Positions 11,959 through 24,008 of a stretch of DNA of 64,000 nt are shown one piece after another. A program made the position numbers and the translations under genes. Position 1 is the first letter of the stretch, and each line of letters starts with the position of its first letter. The stretch comes from Anisodus tanguticus. Its lineage: Eukaryota > Streptophyta > Magnoliopsida > Solanales > Solanaceae. The stretch is taken from the NCBI GenBank assembly GCA_034509755.1, contig CM067539.1, positions 23,274,501 to 23,338,500 on the forward strand. Direction: 5' to 3'. The notes below the pieces were generated by a model. The model was not told where the DNA came from and searched no databases. It saw nothing but the letters and a program-made list of their open reading frames with translations.

Positions 11959-12162
11959 TTATTGTTTTATGTCATGATCCTTGACGATGTATCTGCATTC
12001 TCTTTTCACACTTTCTTCTGTCGCACCAAGTCTCATGCCATTCTCGTAGCACTCCTTATACGCAATTTCTTCACCATCATCTGCCACAACAACGTTTGAA
12101 GCAGCAAACATTGTCACCATGGTGATGAACAACACAGCAATGACGACCTTGTTGGATGCCAT
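11959..12162 (-). CDS. Small secreted peptide, function unknown
   Basis: A single-exon frame of 67 residues. Residues 1-27 form a clear signal peptide: a short basic start (MASNK), a hydrophobic core (VVIAVLFITMVTMFAA) and a likely cleavage near VVVADDGEE. The mature part is about 40 residues, acidic at its start, with two cysteines (KECYENG and KRECRYI). The spacing recalls small plant secreted families with C-x3-C pairs, such as Ole e 6-like pollen peptides, but the second cysteine of each pair would be missing here (Gly and Val), so I do not assign a family. A TATA box lies about 90 bp upstream on the same strand, which supports a real gene. It has no neighbours that suggest a pathway. It could be a recently decayed member of a peptide family. 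Confidence 0.6.
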   Translation of the reverse strand: MASNKVVIAVLFITMVTMFAASNVVVADDGEEIAYKECYENGMRLGATEESVKRECRYIVKDHDIKQ

Positions 12163-12250
12163 TTTTCTGATTAGTTTTTGATTTTTTTTTTGTGCGACGT
12201 ATATTGTTTGAGTGGAATATAATGTATTAAAGTAGTTGAATGTTCATTCG

Positions 12251-12260
12251 GATTTATAGA
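12251..12260 (-). promoter_or_regulatory. Candidate TATA box of the secreted peptide gene
   Basis: Minus-strand TCTATAAATC lies about 90 bp upstream of the ATG at 12162. Transcription would start near 12225, leaving a leader of roughly 60 bases. Confidence 0.45.
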
Positions 12261-12262
12261 CT

Positions 12263-14360
12263 TGTGTCACCGTTAGCTCTTGAGGCTTGACTTAGTTTTA
12301 GGTGGATTTGAGGAGAGGAGACAATTATGCATTTGAGAAAGGGAAAATTCATAGGTTGTCCTTGATTATCGGTTTAGTCAAAACATTTTGTATACCGACT
12401 CTATTTAGACCCTTCACATATTTATGTTTTTTGGTAAATGTCAAACCAAATCAGTTATTTGTAATAATTTTTTACATCATTTGTAGTACTGGGTTCAAAA
12501 GATTTAATCTCATGAAAGTAGTCAAAATACTAAAGCAATTTTGGATTATGTGAACTAAGATCACCATATTTTTCTATCAATCATGAGAAATAAGGCAGTA
12601 AATTCATATTTACATTCGGACAGACCATGTATATTTTATTTCCCAAAGCTAGTAGTTAAAAATTTCTGATGTATTTGTAATTGGTTTTGGAATATATTGG
12701 ACAAGTATTGCAACAAAGATGGAGTTATTCTGGTCTGTCGACATTGGCAGGATGCGTGCCATCACGGGCCCAACGGTGTGTAGTAATGTCATTTAGTCTC
12801 AGGAGAAGTATATGCACAATCAATTGATGTATTTATTTTAGTAGTCTAAACTCTAAACTCACGTATATGTGAGTGTTTAGCAAGTTGTTTCAGCTAAATA
12901 TCAAATCAGTTAAGACAACATTTCTTGTATTATATACACACATCTGAATAAAAATATCCATTCATCCATATTGTACAGTTGGCAAGTGTAACATTTACAT
13001 ATTGGAAACAGTGGTGAGCCTTCTTTGTAGCCGCCTCCTCAACAGCTTTTGACAAAAGATACCTGGACAATTAAAAGGTAATAATCAATTGTTGGTGCTT
13101 ATGTCTCAAAGAAACAAAGTAAAATCCATTGGTAGAAGAGTACATTCTTCAGAGAATTCATTTACTCCATTTGTTCTTCAATATTTTTATCACTTCTACT
13201 TCCTACCAAACCAACTGAAATTTTAATTACATCTTAGAAGTACTCTTTATACTTGTTGATAAAAGACACATAAATTTAATGAACAAATTTTGGTGCGTCA
13301 ATTTTTAAGCAAAAGTGCACAAAAAAAATTAAGAGGAAAAGCACCTTGTGCTTCATCAACATAAGCCAATTTTGAGCATCTGCCAGCTACCTATAATTGA
13401 AGCAATATTTAAAGTTGGAGCAATGATCTTGAGCAAGAATGAAACGGAAAAACACTGCTTCAACCTTTGAGGAGTAAAAATGGAAGCATAGCACCAGTAC
13501 CAGTTGTATTGTATGAACAATCACCTACGTCGCACCTGCATTAGCCACAACCATTATAGTAAATGTCAAAGGCTCAGAGCTCTTATATAAAGCATGCAAA
13601 CAAATAATGCAAGAGTTAACCGCTGGGTCTTAGCAGTGACTAATGGAAATGACCTGAACTTTACCGTCACTTTCAGCATCAGATGCTATAATTTTCAATA
13701 TAAATAGCTTTCTCCATCACTGTAGATTTTAAAGGAAAGATGACCAGCATTTCTCAACAGTTTATTACATGTATTCCACTAAAAGTTGTGAGCAATTGGA
13801 AGAAAGAAGGAAAATAAAATGTATTTTTACTCCACAAAAAGTAGAATGAATTAAGTACACAATGATGATTTTACAGTTGATATGATAAGTAGGTCCATAT
13901 GTGGAATGACCTAATATCAAACATATGAGTTATGCATGAATTATCAATTTTCATGTAGTAATAGAGCATAAAGGATGACACACAGAAACACCTAAATGTC
14001 CCAAAAAGGATAAGACCCTCCATTATCTGATTATCCTTTTGTCGGTTCAGAAAATATGGAAGTTGCTCGAAAAAATAAGGTGCCCACTACTATCCTATGC
14101 TGCAATGATCTTCTCGGGATAGAGAAAAATTCTGTGTGATAGGTTCTTCAGTCATATATAAAAAATATAGCAGAAATATTAAGGAGAACTTATCAGGTGA
14201 CAACAGGATACACCAATGGCCACACTACACAATCTCATATAATTTGCAATCAATTAAGTTCAAAATTCAAGTTTTTATGAACTCAACTTCTTCCATTTAC
14301 GTGTGTTCCAGTCACCTACTTTTTTTTTAACCCATCCAAAGCTAATCATGTAGTACTTGC
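12263..14360. other. Gene-poor stretch with exon-like minus-strand segments
   Basis: No complete gene is seen. On the minus strand some short segments look like exons with AG/GT borders. One around 13062-12930 begins after CAG and encodes KAVEEAATKKAHHCFQ, running to a stop. One near 13400-13340 encodes VAGRCSKLAYVDEAQ. One near 13535-13460 encodes DVGDCSYNTTGTGAML. I could not join them into one frame or recognise a family. They may be remnants of a host gene or captured gene pieces. The rest is AT-rich. Confidence 0.25.
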
Positions 14361-14808
14361 TGTTGGATTTTTTTTTGGGAGCATTTTAGTAATAAAATGT
14401 CTTCCACTATTAAAAGTTGAAAATAATTTTTCTTCCACTAATAAGTGAAAATTAAAGTTTTTCCACTAACTATTTAAATTATTTCCCCACTTTATTTTAT
14501 TATTATTCAAGTATGAATTTCTTTCCTATAAATTGATTGTCATCCTTACATTGTGAAGGAGTGAAAAAATTGAGGTTGAAGGAAGGTGTTCTTTTGGTGG
14601 AGCTTTGGACTCAACATCTTGTCTAGAGTTCGTTGAGTAGTACCATGTTGTCGGGCTGTTGTCAGAAAGAATGCTGGACCGGTAAAATATTGTTGCGGTG
14701 GGCTTGAAACTCCTTAAAGAGAGATATCCGCGACTCAACCTGAAGATATTATTTTCGTCATTTGTATTTTTCAATTGTAATTGTACTTCAGTTGTAATTT
14801 CACCAACA
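14361..14808 (+). mobile_element. Solo LTR, 448 bp
   Basis: Starts TGTTGGATTT and ends TTTCACCAACA, so it has the TG...CA form with matching short inverted ends (TGTTGG/CCAACA). It is flanked by a perfect 5-bp duplication CTTGC (14356-14360 and 14809-14813). A TATA-like CCTATAAATTG at about 14525 indicates plus-strand orientation. No internal retroelement sequence adjoins it, as expected after LTR-LTR recombination. Confidence 0.82.
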
Positions 14809-14813
14809 CTTGC

Positions 14814-16258
14814 AAATTGCAATCACTGAATACGAATACAAGATCTCCAGAACTCAACTCTTCCATTTAGATTATTCCAGTGAACTACATCAATTGCCAG
14901 TACAAATTCACAAACAGTTATCGTGAAAAATGAGAACTAATAGTCCAAATACCAAATCGCAAATCTAATTCAAAGGGAATTTATTTTTTGCGATTTCCTC
15001 TTCCAGTCTGAAGTATAACGGATTATGTATTCAGCTGGAAATGACAACTTCGATTTCTACATAGACAAATAAATGATAACGACACTGTTTATTGTTCATA
15101 TTGAGATCTTCACCATTAACAATATCTAAAGGGAGTAAAATCAATCCAAAAAAACATGAGGCTTGGCAATTAGGAAAGCAAAGAGAACTGGAAAAAGAGA
15201 GAGACCAGGGCAATATTCCAATTTCTTTTAAAAAAAATATATATTTTCAATAGGAACATCATCGTGCAACTCAATGAAAGATATTGTCTCTAAAATAAAA
15301 TAGCACAATGCTTTTGAAAATAATTACTCAGGAATAAGCCATAAATACTGAAGATTTGAAACTTACTGTATCCAAAACGATAAGCCCAATCTTCAAGTCC
15401 TCCTAAAAGATTTTAGGATGAAGTCAATGAAAGACCTAGACGGGTTCCTTATCGTGATGCTCTTGAAAGATTTGAAAGTCTCATGCAGATGAAGTAAAAA
15501 TATACAACCTATCACTGCATATGCCCATACCCATTCTATTATCAGACCACAAAAAGATAATCTGCATGTACAATTATTTTATGCGATTGTTAAGAACATG
15601 AATTTTGTTCTCCAACCGCTACTATACCTGTCATGCCATCTGCAATTGAAGCAAACACCCATTGGAGTAGTTGACTCTCTCTTTACCTTGAAACAAAAAG
15701 GAAGAACAAAACCCGAATAGAGAAGACAAAAGAGATTACATCAGTCTCCAAAGACAAATTTGAAACCAAAATAGAGAAATTAAGGGCAGAAATAAGAGGG
15801 GGGGGGGGGGGAATGCAGAATCGCAGGTTCTGGTGTGTAAACTCCACAATCCGAGAGAAGCCGATCGAGAAGCATCCAAGAGGAGTGCAACTGATGCGGT
15901 GGCTGTACAGTTTTTAGGTTGGGACATGTTGCTTTAGATACTCAAAAGTCCAAAATGCCCTTAGATATAAATTTAATGTCCTTTAAGCTGACATGGCGAA
16001 ACTCAAGCCCTTTCACGGACCCAATATTGCGAAAGTTGAAACTGATAATTTTTATTTAACTTTGGTTTTATATGAGATTGCATACAATAAAAAAATTGAT
16101 GAAAAAGTTAGCATCAAATCAGATAGGCAACATTGGTGATTCAACTAATTTGGTGGATGACTCACACTTATTATGTCCATAGTTAAAAAAACATAAACCA
16201 ACAATTTTTTTAAAAAAAATCAAAGAAAATCAAAGAATAAAAGTAACACCCGGATGAG
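14814..16258. other. No clear gene; possible minus-strand exon remnants and a 14-G tract
   Basis: A minus-strand segment at about 15413-15375 has exon-like borders (CTTTTAG before, GTAAGT after) and encodes EDLKIGLIVLDT. A minus-strand frame at 15927-15736 starts MSQPKNCTATASVALLLDAS, but its reading depends on a run of 14 G at 15798-15811, where length changes are likely. No family is recognised. Confidence 0.22.
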
Positions 16259-17850
16259 TAGAGATGACAATGGATCCTGGACCGATCCGGATCCGGTGGA
16301 TCCAGATCCGTTTTATAGGATATGGATCTTCAAAATTTGGACCCGGGGAATCCGGATCGGACCCGGATCCATTTCTGATGGATCGGATCTGAATCTTGTA
16401 TTTGAGATTCGGATCCGGTCCAGATCCGACCTGTGGATTCGTTTTTTATTAAATACATTATACATACATAACCCAGTGTTCTTTGCGAGTTCCTTTAGTT
16501 TTCTCGACCAGGCCCAAGTCCATAAAGGACCGAAGCCCAGCCCATCTGCGTGTCTTTAAGCCAACGAAAGAGGGAAAAGAGCTCATTTCGTTTAACATCC
16601 TGTAAGACTCAAACCCTAGCCGCCGTCGTGGCTTAATCTGCGTAGCCCTCTGCGTGACTTTCTGTTTGACTTTCTGCCATAAAGGACCGAAGCCCAACAC
16701 ATTTGCGCGACTTTCTGCCATATATTAAACGGTGAGTTCAATTTTTATTTTTTTATTTACAATTCGTCTGTTTTGGCTTGATTAGAAAACGGATAGCGTT
16801 CTTTTCAAGTCTTCAAGTTCATGTGTTGAAAACGCCAGTGATATAGTGCATGCAAGCAACGATCTAGTTATTCTTGAAACTCCATCAATCGAAGTTGAAA
16901 TTTTGCTTTCAGTATTTTCTTGCTAATTTGGTAAAATATGTGAATTTTGCTTTCAGTATTCTCTTGCTAATTTGATAAAATGGAAAATTTTCATTTTTTG
17001 CGTTAATGTTGTCTTATTTGAATTGGTGCTAGAAGAGTTATTGATTTGAATTGGTACTAGAAGAGTTACTGGAAAAAAAATCATTTCTTTTTATCAAAAT
17101 TGTTGTCTTATTTATCTACTGGAAATTTTTCACTTTTGTGTTACTGTGGCCAACGTCCAGTTCATTTAAATTCACTATTTAATTGGACTACAATGTGCAT
17201 GATATGTTATGTGGTTAAGTAACGTATTCAAATATTTTCTTGTAAGTAATGATACTTCAAATATTTATTGAGATGAATTTTTTTATTTATCTCTTTTTAA
17301 TATGATTATTTTTTTGTTATTTTAAGATGTTGATGATGTTGAAACTAGTGACTTCGAAGACTGTTTATGAAGTTTGGCGGAAGGTTATAGAAGATGTTGC
17401 TTGCATTTTAAAGAATATTGTTGTAGAATTTAATTTCAAGACCTTTGTAATTGCATCATTTGTGTAGGTTGATTGAATGAACATTCTAATGGTGTCATTC
17501 TTGTGATTGTTGTAGAATGATGTCATTCTTATGATGCTAAAACTTCACCCAGTGGCAGTGTGACCCTTCCAGCCATATTGAGAAAAAGAACTTTCCAGTT
17601 TGCTAGCTTATTTTTCATTCTGTCAATGATGAATCAGTTATCACTATTATGGTTCAATTCGCTTTATATATATACAAGTGTGGTGATCTAGAATTTTTTT
17701 CACGTGTGGATCCAGATCCGATCCGTGGACCCGGTGTATCCGATGAATCTGGATTTGGATCTGATTTTTATGGACCCGATGGATCTGGATCTAGGTATAA
17801 AAAACGGATCTGGATCTGGATCTAGTAGGATTCGATCCAGAGAAAAGAAA
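16259..17850. mobile_element. hAT-like relic with GGATCC-rich subterminal repeats
   Basis: The left end starts TAGAGATGACAATGG, close to hAT termini of the TAGGGGTGGCAA type. About 180 bp follow, packed with GGATCCGGATCC, GGATCGGACC and related words. About 1.25 kb later (17704-17845) a second block of GGATCTGGATCTGG-type words appears in mirrored position. Between them lies a gene-leader-like section (16470-16740). A short coding-like end near 17330 (DVDDVETSDFEDCL, then a stop) could be the last bit of a transposase after internal deletion. No clean right TIR or 8-bp duplication was found, so the right end is probably truncated. Confidence 0.5.
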
Positions 17851-17959
17851 ATGTGGCAAAGACTTGTGCAAACCTTTGACCCCATAACTTATTACCGTTT
17901 CACTCCAAGAAATTTTGGGAACTTTGAAACTTGCTAAAAAGTTTCTCTCTCCATTATTC

Positions 17960-18262
17960 TCACAACTCTAAGCTCAATTGCAGAATAATGGTTATAACAG
18001 TGTTTTTTCCATTGGTAACAGTATATTGAACAATAGTGAGGAAGCTGATGGAGACCTTTTCTCTCACTGTTCCTTTGTTTACTTGATGTAGACACAACTT
18101 CGACAGGAAGCCTTCTACTCTTTCAAGGAGAGCTTTGCAAAAATTCATAGCAAGAGGATAAAGAAGGGTAATGGATGGAAGTGTTTCTAGAATACAGACA
18201 GCCTGGAGCAACTCAAACTGACAGCAATTTGATAGAGTATCAATAGAAGGAATAATCACCAA
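17960..18262 (-). pseudogene. Unrecognised 100-codon coding-like segment
   Basis: A minus-strand frame with amino-acid composition like a real helical protein, for example CQFELLQAVCILETLPSI and KALLERVEGFLSKLCLH. I recognise no motif and found no reliable partner exons. It may be one exon of a larger decayed gene whose other pieces lie at 12.9-15.9 kb and 20.1-20.2 kb on the same strand. Chance cannot be excluded. Confidence 0.25.
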
Positions 18263-19977
18263 TCAACATAAGCAAGAAATCTAGAAGCTAGAAGAATCAA
18301 CACATATTCTGGACAGGATAGGCGTTTTCCAACCTACATAAAACACAGAGACTAAGCAACTCACAAGAATGAAACTCAAATTAAACTCCACAAGACCATG
18401 TAGCTATTGCTCTCTCATCACAAAATAAACACATCATTCAACTTCTTTTTTTATTGGTGCATATTGTTCAACATTTACATGGATTCCAAAAATCTCGTCG
18501 AGCTAAATAAATTATTGGGTTGGACTTAATATTTGGGTAACTTCATAACATTGGGACAAGTCCGAGATAATATATTCTGTTTTAGATATTTAATTTGAGG
18601 GTGTGTTGTATTTCTGCATAGCCTTAATACAATCTATGGCATTCATTTCTAGTAGATCTTAGCACAACAACAATATCAGAATGTCTACACCGCAATCCAC
18701 CCTGTTCTTCTTCTTCAGAACCAAGCTATCTAAAAGATACCTAAGAGTTGAGAATACCAAAAGCCCCAGGATCATTTCTCCAAGCATCTTATATTGCCAT
18801 CTATTTTTTACCTTTTACTCTCATGCATTTTAATTTAAAAATTCAAAACATTATATGACGAAGTTGTTTTCAACTGCTTTTAAAAAGACGAGAGAAAATT
18901 TGATGTGATCACATCTGTAAGAGTGTCAGGGGGCTTCTTGTTTTCAACATTAACAACTTACACATTGTAAAGTCCATGTACATAACTGTAAGAGAAAATC
19001 ATATACTAATCAACCAACAAACTTTAATTGTTGCTACTACTGTCGATATCTCCTACATTTTATTGCTCAACATTCAAATCACATGAAAGTTGATAATTTC
19101 AACATCTGAATCGACAGTTGTTATGATTGGAATCAATTGAAAAGTTAAAGCTATACCAAAAACAGAAATCACAAAGATATTAAAACTAAAAAGAGGAAAA
19201 GCAATGAATTAAAAAGAAATTACCTAGCAGCTGTCTATCAGCTACCTGATGTTTTCCAATTCACATGTTCATTGAGAAATCCCAAGGCAGGTACACAAGC
19301 AATTATGTATATTGAATACACTCTGCATTATCTCATCAAGCTATTTGACACATCCCTAACTATAATTATTTCATAACAGCCAGCAACATATGCCAGATTC
19401 TCTTCATAAAATTCCTTACTACAGTCCCCGATAAAAACATGGTCCAGAGCATATCATATAATTTCTATTTAATCTCAGTCTGATTAATTAACTTTCTAAG
19501 ATGGTATAAATAACACAGTAAATCCACTTCCTAAACCCAATAATTCAAACATAATGCTCTTTATGACGATCATACCTTACAGGTAGCAATACAACTCTTT
19601 CATAAGAGAGGGAATAACATTTTTCAATGCTTAAAATGAAGATCAAGCGGACTTTGCACAGAAATTAATACAATCGACACATACGTTTTTGCAGATTTTT
19701 GTGGAAAATAGCTTAAAATGTAGTTCAAAAGGTTTTACTAAATACATGCTTTGCACAATGAACTCATAACTTCTAAATATCTTCACGTCTTAACAAACTA
19801 CAGAGAGGCGGTATGTGAATCTAGAAGATCTTGTCTTCTTCCTAGGTAAAGGGAAAAGATGAAGATTTAGTCTAAATTATTAAACTTTCAAGCAATGTAA
19901 TCAGCCATCTCACCACCCGAGTAAAAGGAATTTGTAGGCAGAGTAAAAACTTTATAATTGAGAATAAAATTCAAGTA
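18263..19977. other. No gene identified
   Basis: AT-rich sequence with scattered short minus-strand coding-like bits, for example near 18722, where CTTAGGTATCTTTTAGATAGC resembles the border of the exon-like segment at 13062. No mobile element ends were found. Confidence 0.3.
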
Positions 19978-20506
19978 GTAAAAGTGCACAACATTGAAGT
20001 AGTATATCTGGTGAAATAAAACAAATGAAATGCTTACAGGCTTAAAGTGATCATTATTACTCTCTTTTCAGAACCCTCCTTCTTCCCACAAACTCATTAT
20101 TCGGCTTCGGATTCTAACATTGAAGCCCATGAGCATATCAAAGGCACAAGCAGATAATCTTCTCCTCTTCCTCATCTGGTGCATCCCTAGACAGAATTCA
20201 GACAAAGATATGTAAAGTCTGCAGTGGTTACAACAGAGAAAGAACGATGAAGAAGCCGAAGAGAGAAAAATACTGGAGCGAAAGAAGTTATTAGGGTAAA
20301 AGTGCACAACATTGAAGTAGTATATCTGGTGAAATAAAACAAATGAAATGCTTACAGGCTTAAAGTGATCATTATTACTCTCTTTTCAGAACCCTCCTCC
20401 TTCCCACAAACTCATTATTCGGCTTCGGATTCTAACATTGAAGCCCATGAGCATATCAAAGGCACAAGCAGATAATCTTCTCCTCTTCCTCATCTGGTGC
20501 ATCCCT
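19978..20506 (+). repeat. 211-bp direct duplication, two nearly identical copies
   Basis: 19978-20188 and 20296-20506 are the same 211 bp, from GTAAAAGTGCACAACATTG to CTGGTGCATCCCT, with one visible mismatch (CCTTCTTCCC against CCTCCTTCCC). The offset is 318 bp and 107 bp of unique sequence separates them. The second copy is followed immediately by copia gag-region sequence; the first continues into other DNA. The minus strand of copy 1 contains a coding-like end (LMGFNVRIRSRIMSLWEE) after an AG acceptor-like site. Confidence 0.92.
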
Positions 20507-22307
20507 CACCCTTTTCTTCCCCTTCTCGGCAAACGTCCTCTACTCTTCTTCCCCAATTTTCAATGGCAGAACAACCTAAATTCTATCATGCTATTGTAGT
20601 CAACAAGATCAAGAATGTCATTCCCATAACTCTTGAGATGGAAAAAGTTCAGTATTCCTCCTGGGCGGATTTATTTAAGATCCATTGTCGTGTATACAAA
20701 GTCATCGATCACATCATCCCTCCAAAATCAAAGCCTACTGCCGAACCCCCGGAGAAACATGACGACAAACTTTGCTCACGTTTAGATGCGGTTGTTCTAC
20801 AATGGATCTACGGCACAATCTCGAACGATCTATTGCATACAATCATTGAAACTGACGCTACTGCACAACAAACTTGGGAGTGATTGGAAAGCATCTTTCA
20901 CGATAACAAGACACAACGTGCCTTGTATTTGGAAAATTAATTCAAGGACATTCAGCAGGACGCTTTTCCTAATGCGTCGGCCTATTGTCAAGAACTTAAG
21001 ATGATTGTCGATCAACTCTCCAACGTTGGTGCACCGGTCACCAATCGTTGATTGGTGATGCAACTCATTGCGGGTTTGAATGAAACTTATGACGTCGTCG
21101 CTACCATCCTCCAACAAAGCACGTCATTGCCTCCATTCTATGAGGCCCGTTCGAGACTCATCCTTGAAGAAACCCGAAAAACCAAACAGGCCGAGCCAAC
21201 GCAAGCATCGCCAACGCCGCCCTCGTGACCACCGGCGGCACACCTGCCGACCCGACGGGCTCGGTCTCTGCCCCGCACCACCGACAAGCTAACGATATAA
21301 AACGTGGCTCACAATCCCGGAATAACAACAAAGGACGAAATTCCGGCCAAAGCTGCGGTGGCCGAGCCGGCAATAGTAGCAGTGGTGGCAGAGGGCAGTC
21401 CCCGCCGGCCGGCAACCACCCACAGCGACAGCAACAGTGGTAGCAGCTTCCGTCGTGGGTTGCTACCCACCATGGGCTATGTGGGCCCTGCCGGCTTGGG
21501 CTGCTCCACCGTACCCCTACTCGACGTCCTCCTGGCCCAACCTCCGGCCCGACAGCCCTAGCCCGGCATACTCGGCGCACGTCCACATCAGACATACAAT
21601 ACACAGGTCTCTCCTATTTCAACCTACGCACCGACAAATATTTAGACGGCTATGAACACGATGTCTCTCAATGTTCCAGACGACAGTTGGTACATGGATA
21701 CTTGCGCCACATCTTATATGACGGCATCCCAAGGTACTCTCTCGTCTTATTTCAATATGAGCAATTTAAATTGTAATATTATTATTGATAGTGGACAAGA
21801 CATTCCCATTAGAGGTTATAGACAATCATCCATCTCCCCACCACATCCACCGTTAGTTTTGAACAATGTGCTCCATGCCCCAAAACTTATCAAAAAATCT
21901 AATCTTTATACGTCGTTTCACAATCGACAATAAGTTTTTCCTTGAATTTGATCCTTTTGGTTTTTCTGTGAAGGACCTTGTGACAGGAATGCGAATAATG
22001 AGATGTGACAGCACCGGGGACCTTTATCCTATGACCACCAACGTTGGTCATCCAGCCTCCTCTCCGACAACCTTTGCCTCTCTTTCGTCTCTTTTATGGC
22101 ATAATAGATTAGGACATCCTGGAGATTCTGTTTTACGCTCCCTTAACAAAAAAAAAATTATTGATTGCAAACATGTCTCTAATACTCCTGTTTGTGAATC
22201 TTGTGTTTTTGGAAAACATGTCAAATTGTCATTTTATTCTTCATCCACCTGTACTTTAATGTCATTTGATATCATACACAGTGATTTATGGACTTCTCCT
22301 ATTTTAA
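20507..22307 (+). pseudogene. Copia (Ale/Retrofit-like) gag-protease-integrase fragment
   Basis: The fragment starts abruptly at the end of the 211-bp duplication, without an LTR. The gag frame begins at 20563 (MAEQPKFYHAIVVNKIKN) and shows gag-family motifs ([44 protein letters not shown]). A stop at 20881 and later frameshifts break it. The protease region near 21652-21930 has DDSWYMDTCATSYM, where the catalytic triad DTG reads DTC. GAG-pre-integrase near 22090-22230 shows LWHNRLGHPGDS and CESCVFGKHVKL. Integrase is cut after its first residues (HSDLWTSP), where SINE sequence begins. RT, RNase H and both LTRs are missing. It is of the same general type as the elements at 41895 and 49764. 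Confidence 0.88.
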
Positions 22308-22372
22308 AGTCTGCGTACACTCTACACTCCCCAGACACCACGTTGTGAGATTTTACTGGGTATGTTGTTGTT
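22308..22372 (+). mobile_element. 3' fragment of a TS-type SINE
   Basis: CTGCGTACACTCTACACTCC, then CCAGACACCACGTTGTG and a GGGTATGTTGTTG end. This matches the conserved 3' part of the Solanaceae TS SINE, including its TTG-rich tail. The 5' tRNA-like part is missing, and the fragment is fused to truncated copia integrase. Confidence 0.75.
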
Positions 22373-23215
22373 TACTAGACCCACGATCAGAGAAAATGCA
22401 GTAACATACCTATTTGGCATATCTTGGGGACATTCATCGAACAGTTGGACTTCGCCGCACGTGGCATAACTTCACAGAAACAAGACAATTACAGCCTAAA
22501 AGCAATAACATAGACTTTGCCCCCACCAGCAAAACTTCTTTACAGTCAAACAATAAGGACTTTGTCCCAAAAAAATTCATGGTTTCTCCAGTCACGTAAG
22601 AAATCTGCAATTTGAAATTCAAAAAATTTCCTTCATTTGTATTTGATTTCGAGTTTTTAACTCTTGTTATACAAATTTCAAAACTGGAGAAAAATCTTGT
22701 GGAACTTACAGTGAATTCACAACTTTCCTCCAAATCCGTATTGATTTTGATATTTGCTCGGACCTTTTCTAATTTCAGCTAATTCTCAAAATATCTGAAT
22801 GTAAAATTTATCTGAAATTTTCAGGCCATGGTAGTTTGATTCAGTCATCTTGTTATCTGAGGATCAAGATGAGGGATTTATTCTTACCTTAAAGGAGTAT
22901 TCCAACAATCTGCATATGCCGTACTATATTGCAAGAGCACTCAAAAGATACACTAAACATAACAGCTCATCTTCCGACCAAACAACCACCACCTCCGGTG
23001 CCGGCGTACTTCACCGCCGTCTCAACCACCGGTATCAGAATCATCCCTTCCTCACAATCACCGCCACCAAGGACACTCTCCGGCATCGGCCGTGTCCTCA
23101 ACCGTCCACTTGAAGATGTCCAAAATACATCTGTTGTGACGGGAGTTGTGTTTTTACATTGGAGGGCATTTTGGTCAGAAAAAATTCATTAAGGGCAAAA
23201 TTTCATTGGAAGGAC
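22373..23215. other. No gene identified
   Basis: A plus-strand frame within 22929-23192 (proline-rich, for example QPPPPVPAYFTAVSTTG) has a coding-like composition but no recognised domain, promoter or splice context. Possibly a gene fragment. Confidence 0.25.
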
Positions 23216-24008
23216 TAGGGGTTCCGTTCGATTTTGTATCCGAAAAATATGAATCGAATAAAAATCGGTTTTTTTAAAAAAAATTGAATACAACTTTTTT
23301 TATTAAAAAAATGATATGCTCAGTTTATATGCCGAACGTATCGGATTATATCGGTTTTTCCTAGTGGACCGGGTTGGGTCGAGAAATTTTTTAATTTTTT
23401 TTTTAAAATTGAATTTTCAAAACTGAAATTGACATTCACACCTACACTATCATGAAATTTCGACGTTGAAATATATTGTGTATCGTGAGATGTTTACTAA
23501 AGAAAAAGGAAAATTATAAATCGATTTGGGGGAAAACACAAATTGATTGGGAAAACGGACGTTTTTCTAAAAATTGGCTGCGACCAGCCCCGTCTCAAAA
23601 AAATACGCAAAATAAAAAAAAACGAGTAAAACGGGCATCCGAGCGCAGAGTTATTACAATTTAAAGTTTTATCAATTTACAACTACTTTTTCCCCCTACA
23701 TTTTATGTCAATGATTCCGTGATATGTTAATCAAGTTCAAGCCGCATGCGACTTCCATAAAAGCTTCATAGATTAGCTTCAATGACTATGATTCAAGAGA
23801 TAGTAATAACCTAAAATAAAAAATAAAAAATATATATATATATTAATTTCGGTTTTTCGGTTCGGTTCGTATCCAAAATTAAAAAATCGAACCGAATCAC
23901 TAAATCCTGATTCGGTTCGATTTTTCCAAAAAAAAAATGAGAAAAAACAGAATTGAATTTCGGTTCGATTCGATTTTTTCGGTTCTCCGTTTTTTTTGTC
24001 CACCCCTA
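23216..24008. mobile_element. Non-autonomous hAT element, 793 bp
   Basis: Left end TAGGGGTTCCGTTCGATT; the right end read on the other strand is TAGGGGTGGACAAAA. Flanks are GGAAGGAC and CGAAGGAC, a 7/8 match to an 8-bp target duplication typical of hAT. Both subterminal regions repeat words of the CGGTTCGATTCGG / ATCGAACCGAA type. There is no transposase frame, so it would need a transposase from elsewhere. Confidence 0.78.

Noticed and set aside
12302..12553. An 83-codon plus-strand frame
   Set aside because: No motif, AT-driven composition, and it begins in the upstream region of the divergent peptide gene.
21158..21604. A 148-codon minus-strand frame rich in Arg, Gly and Pro
   Set aside because: Antisense of the GC-rich gag tail of the copia fragment; composition explains its openness.
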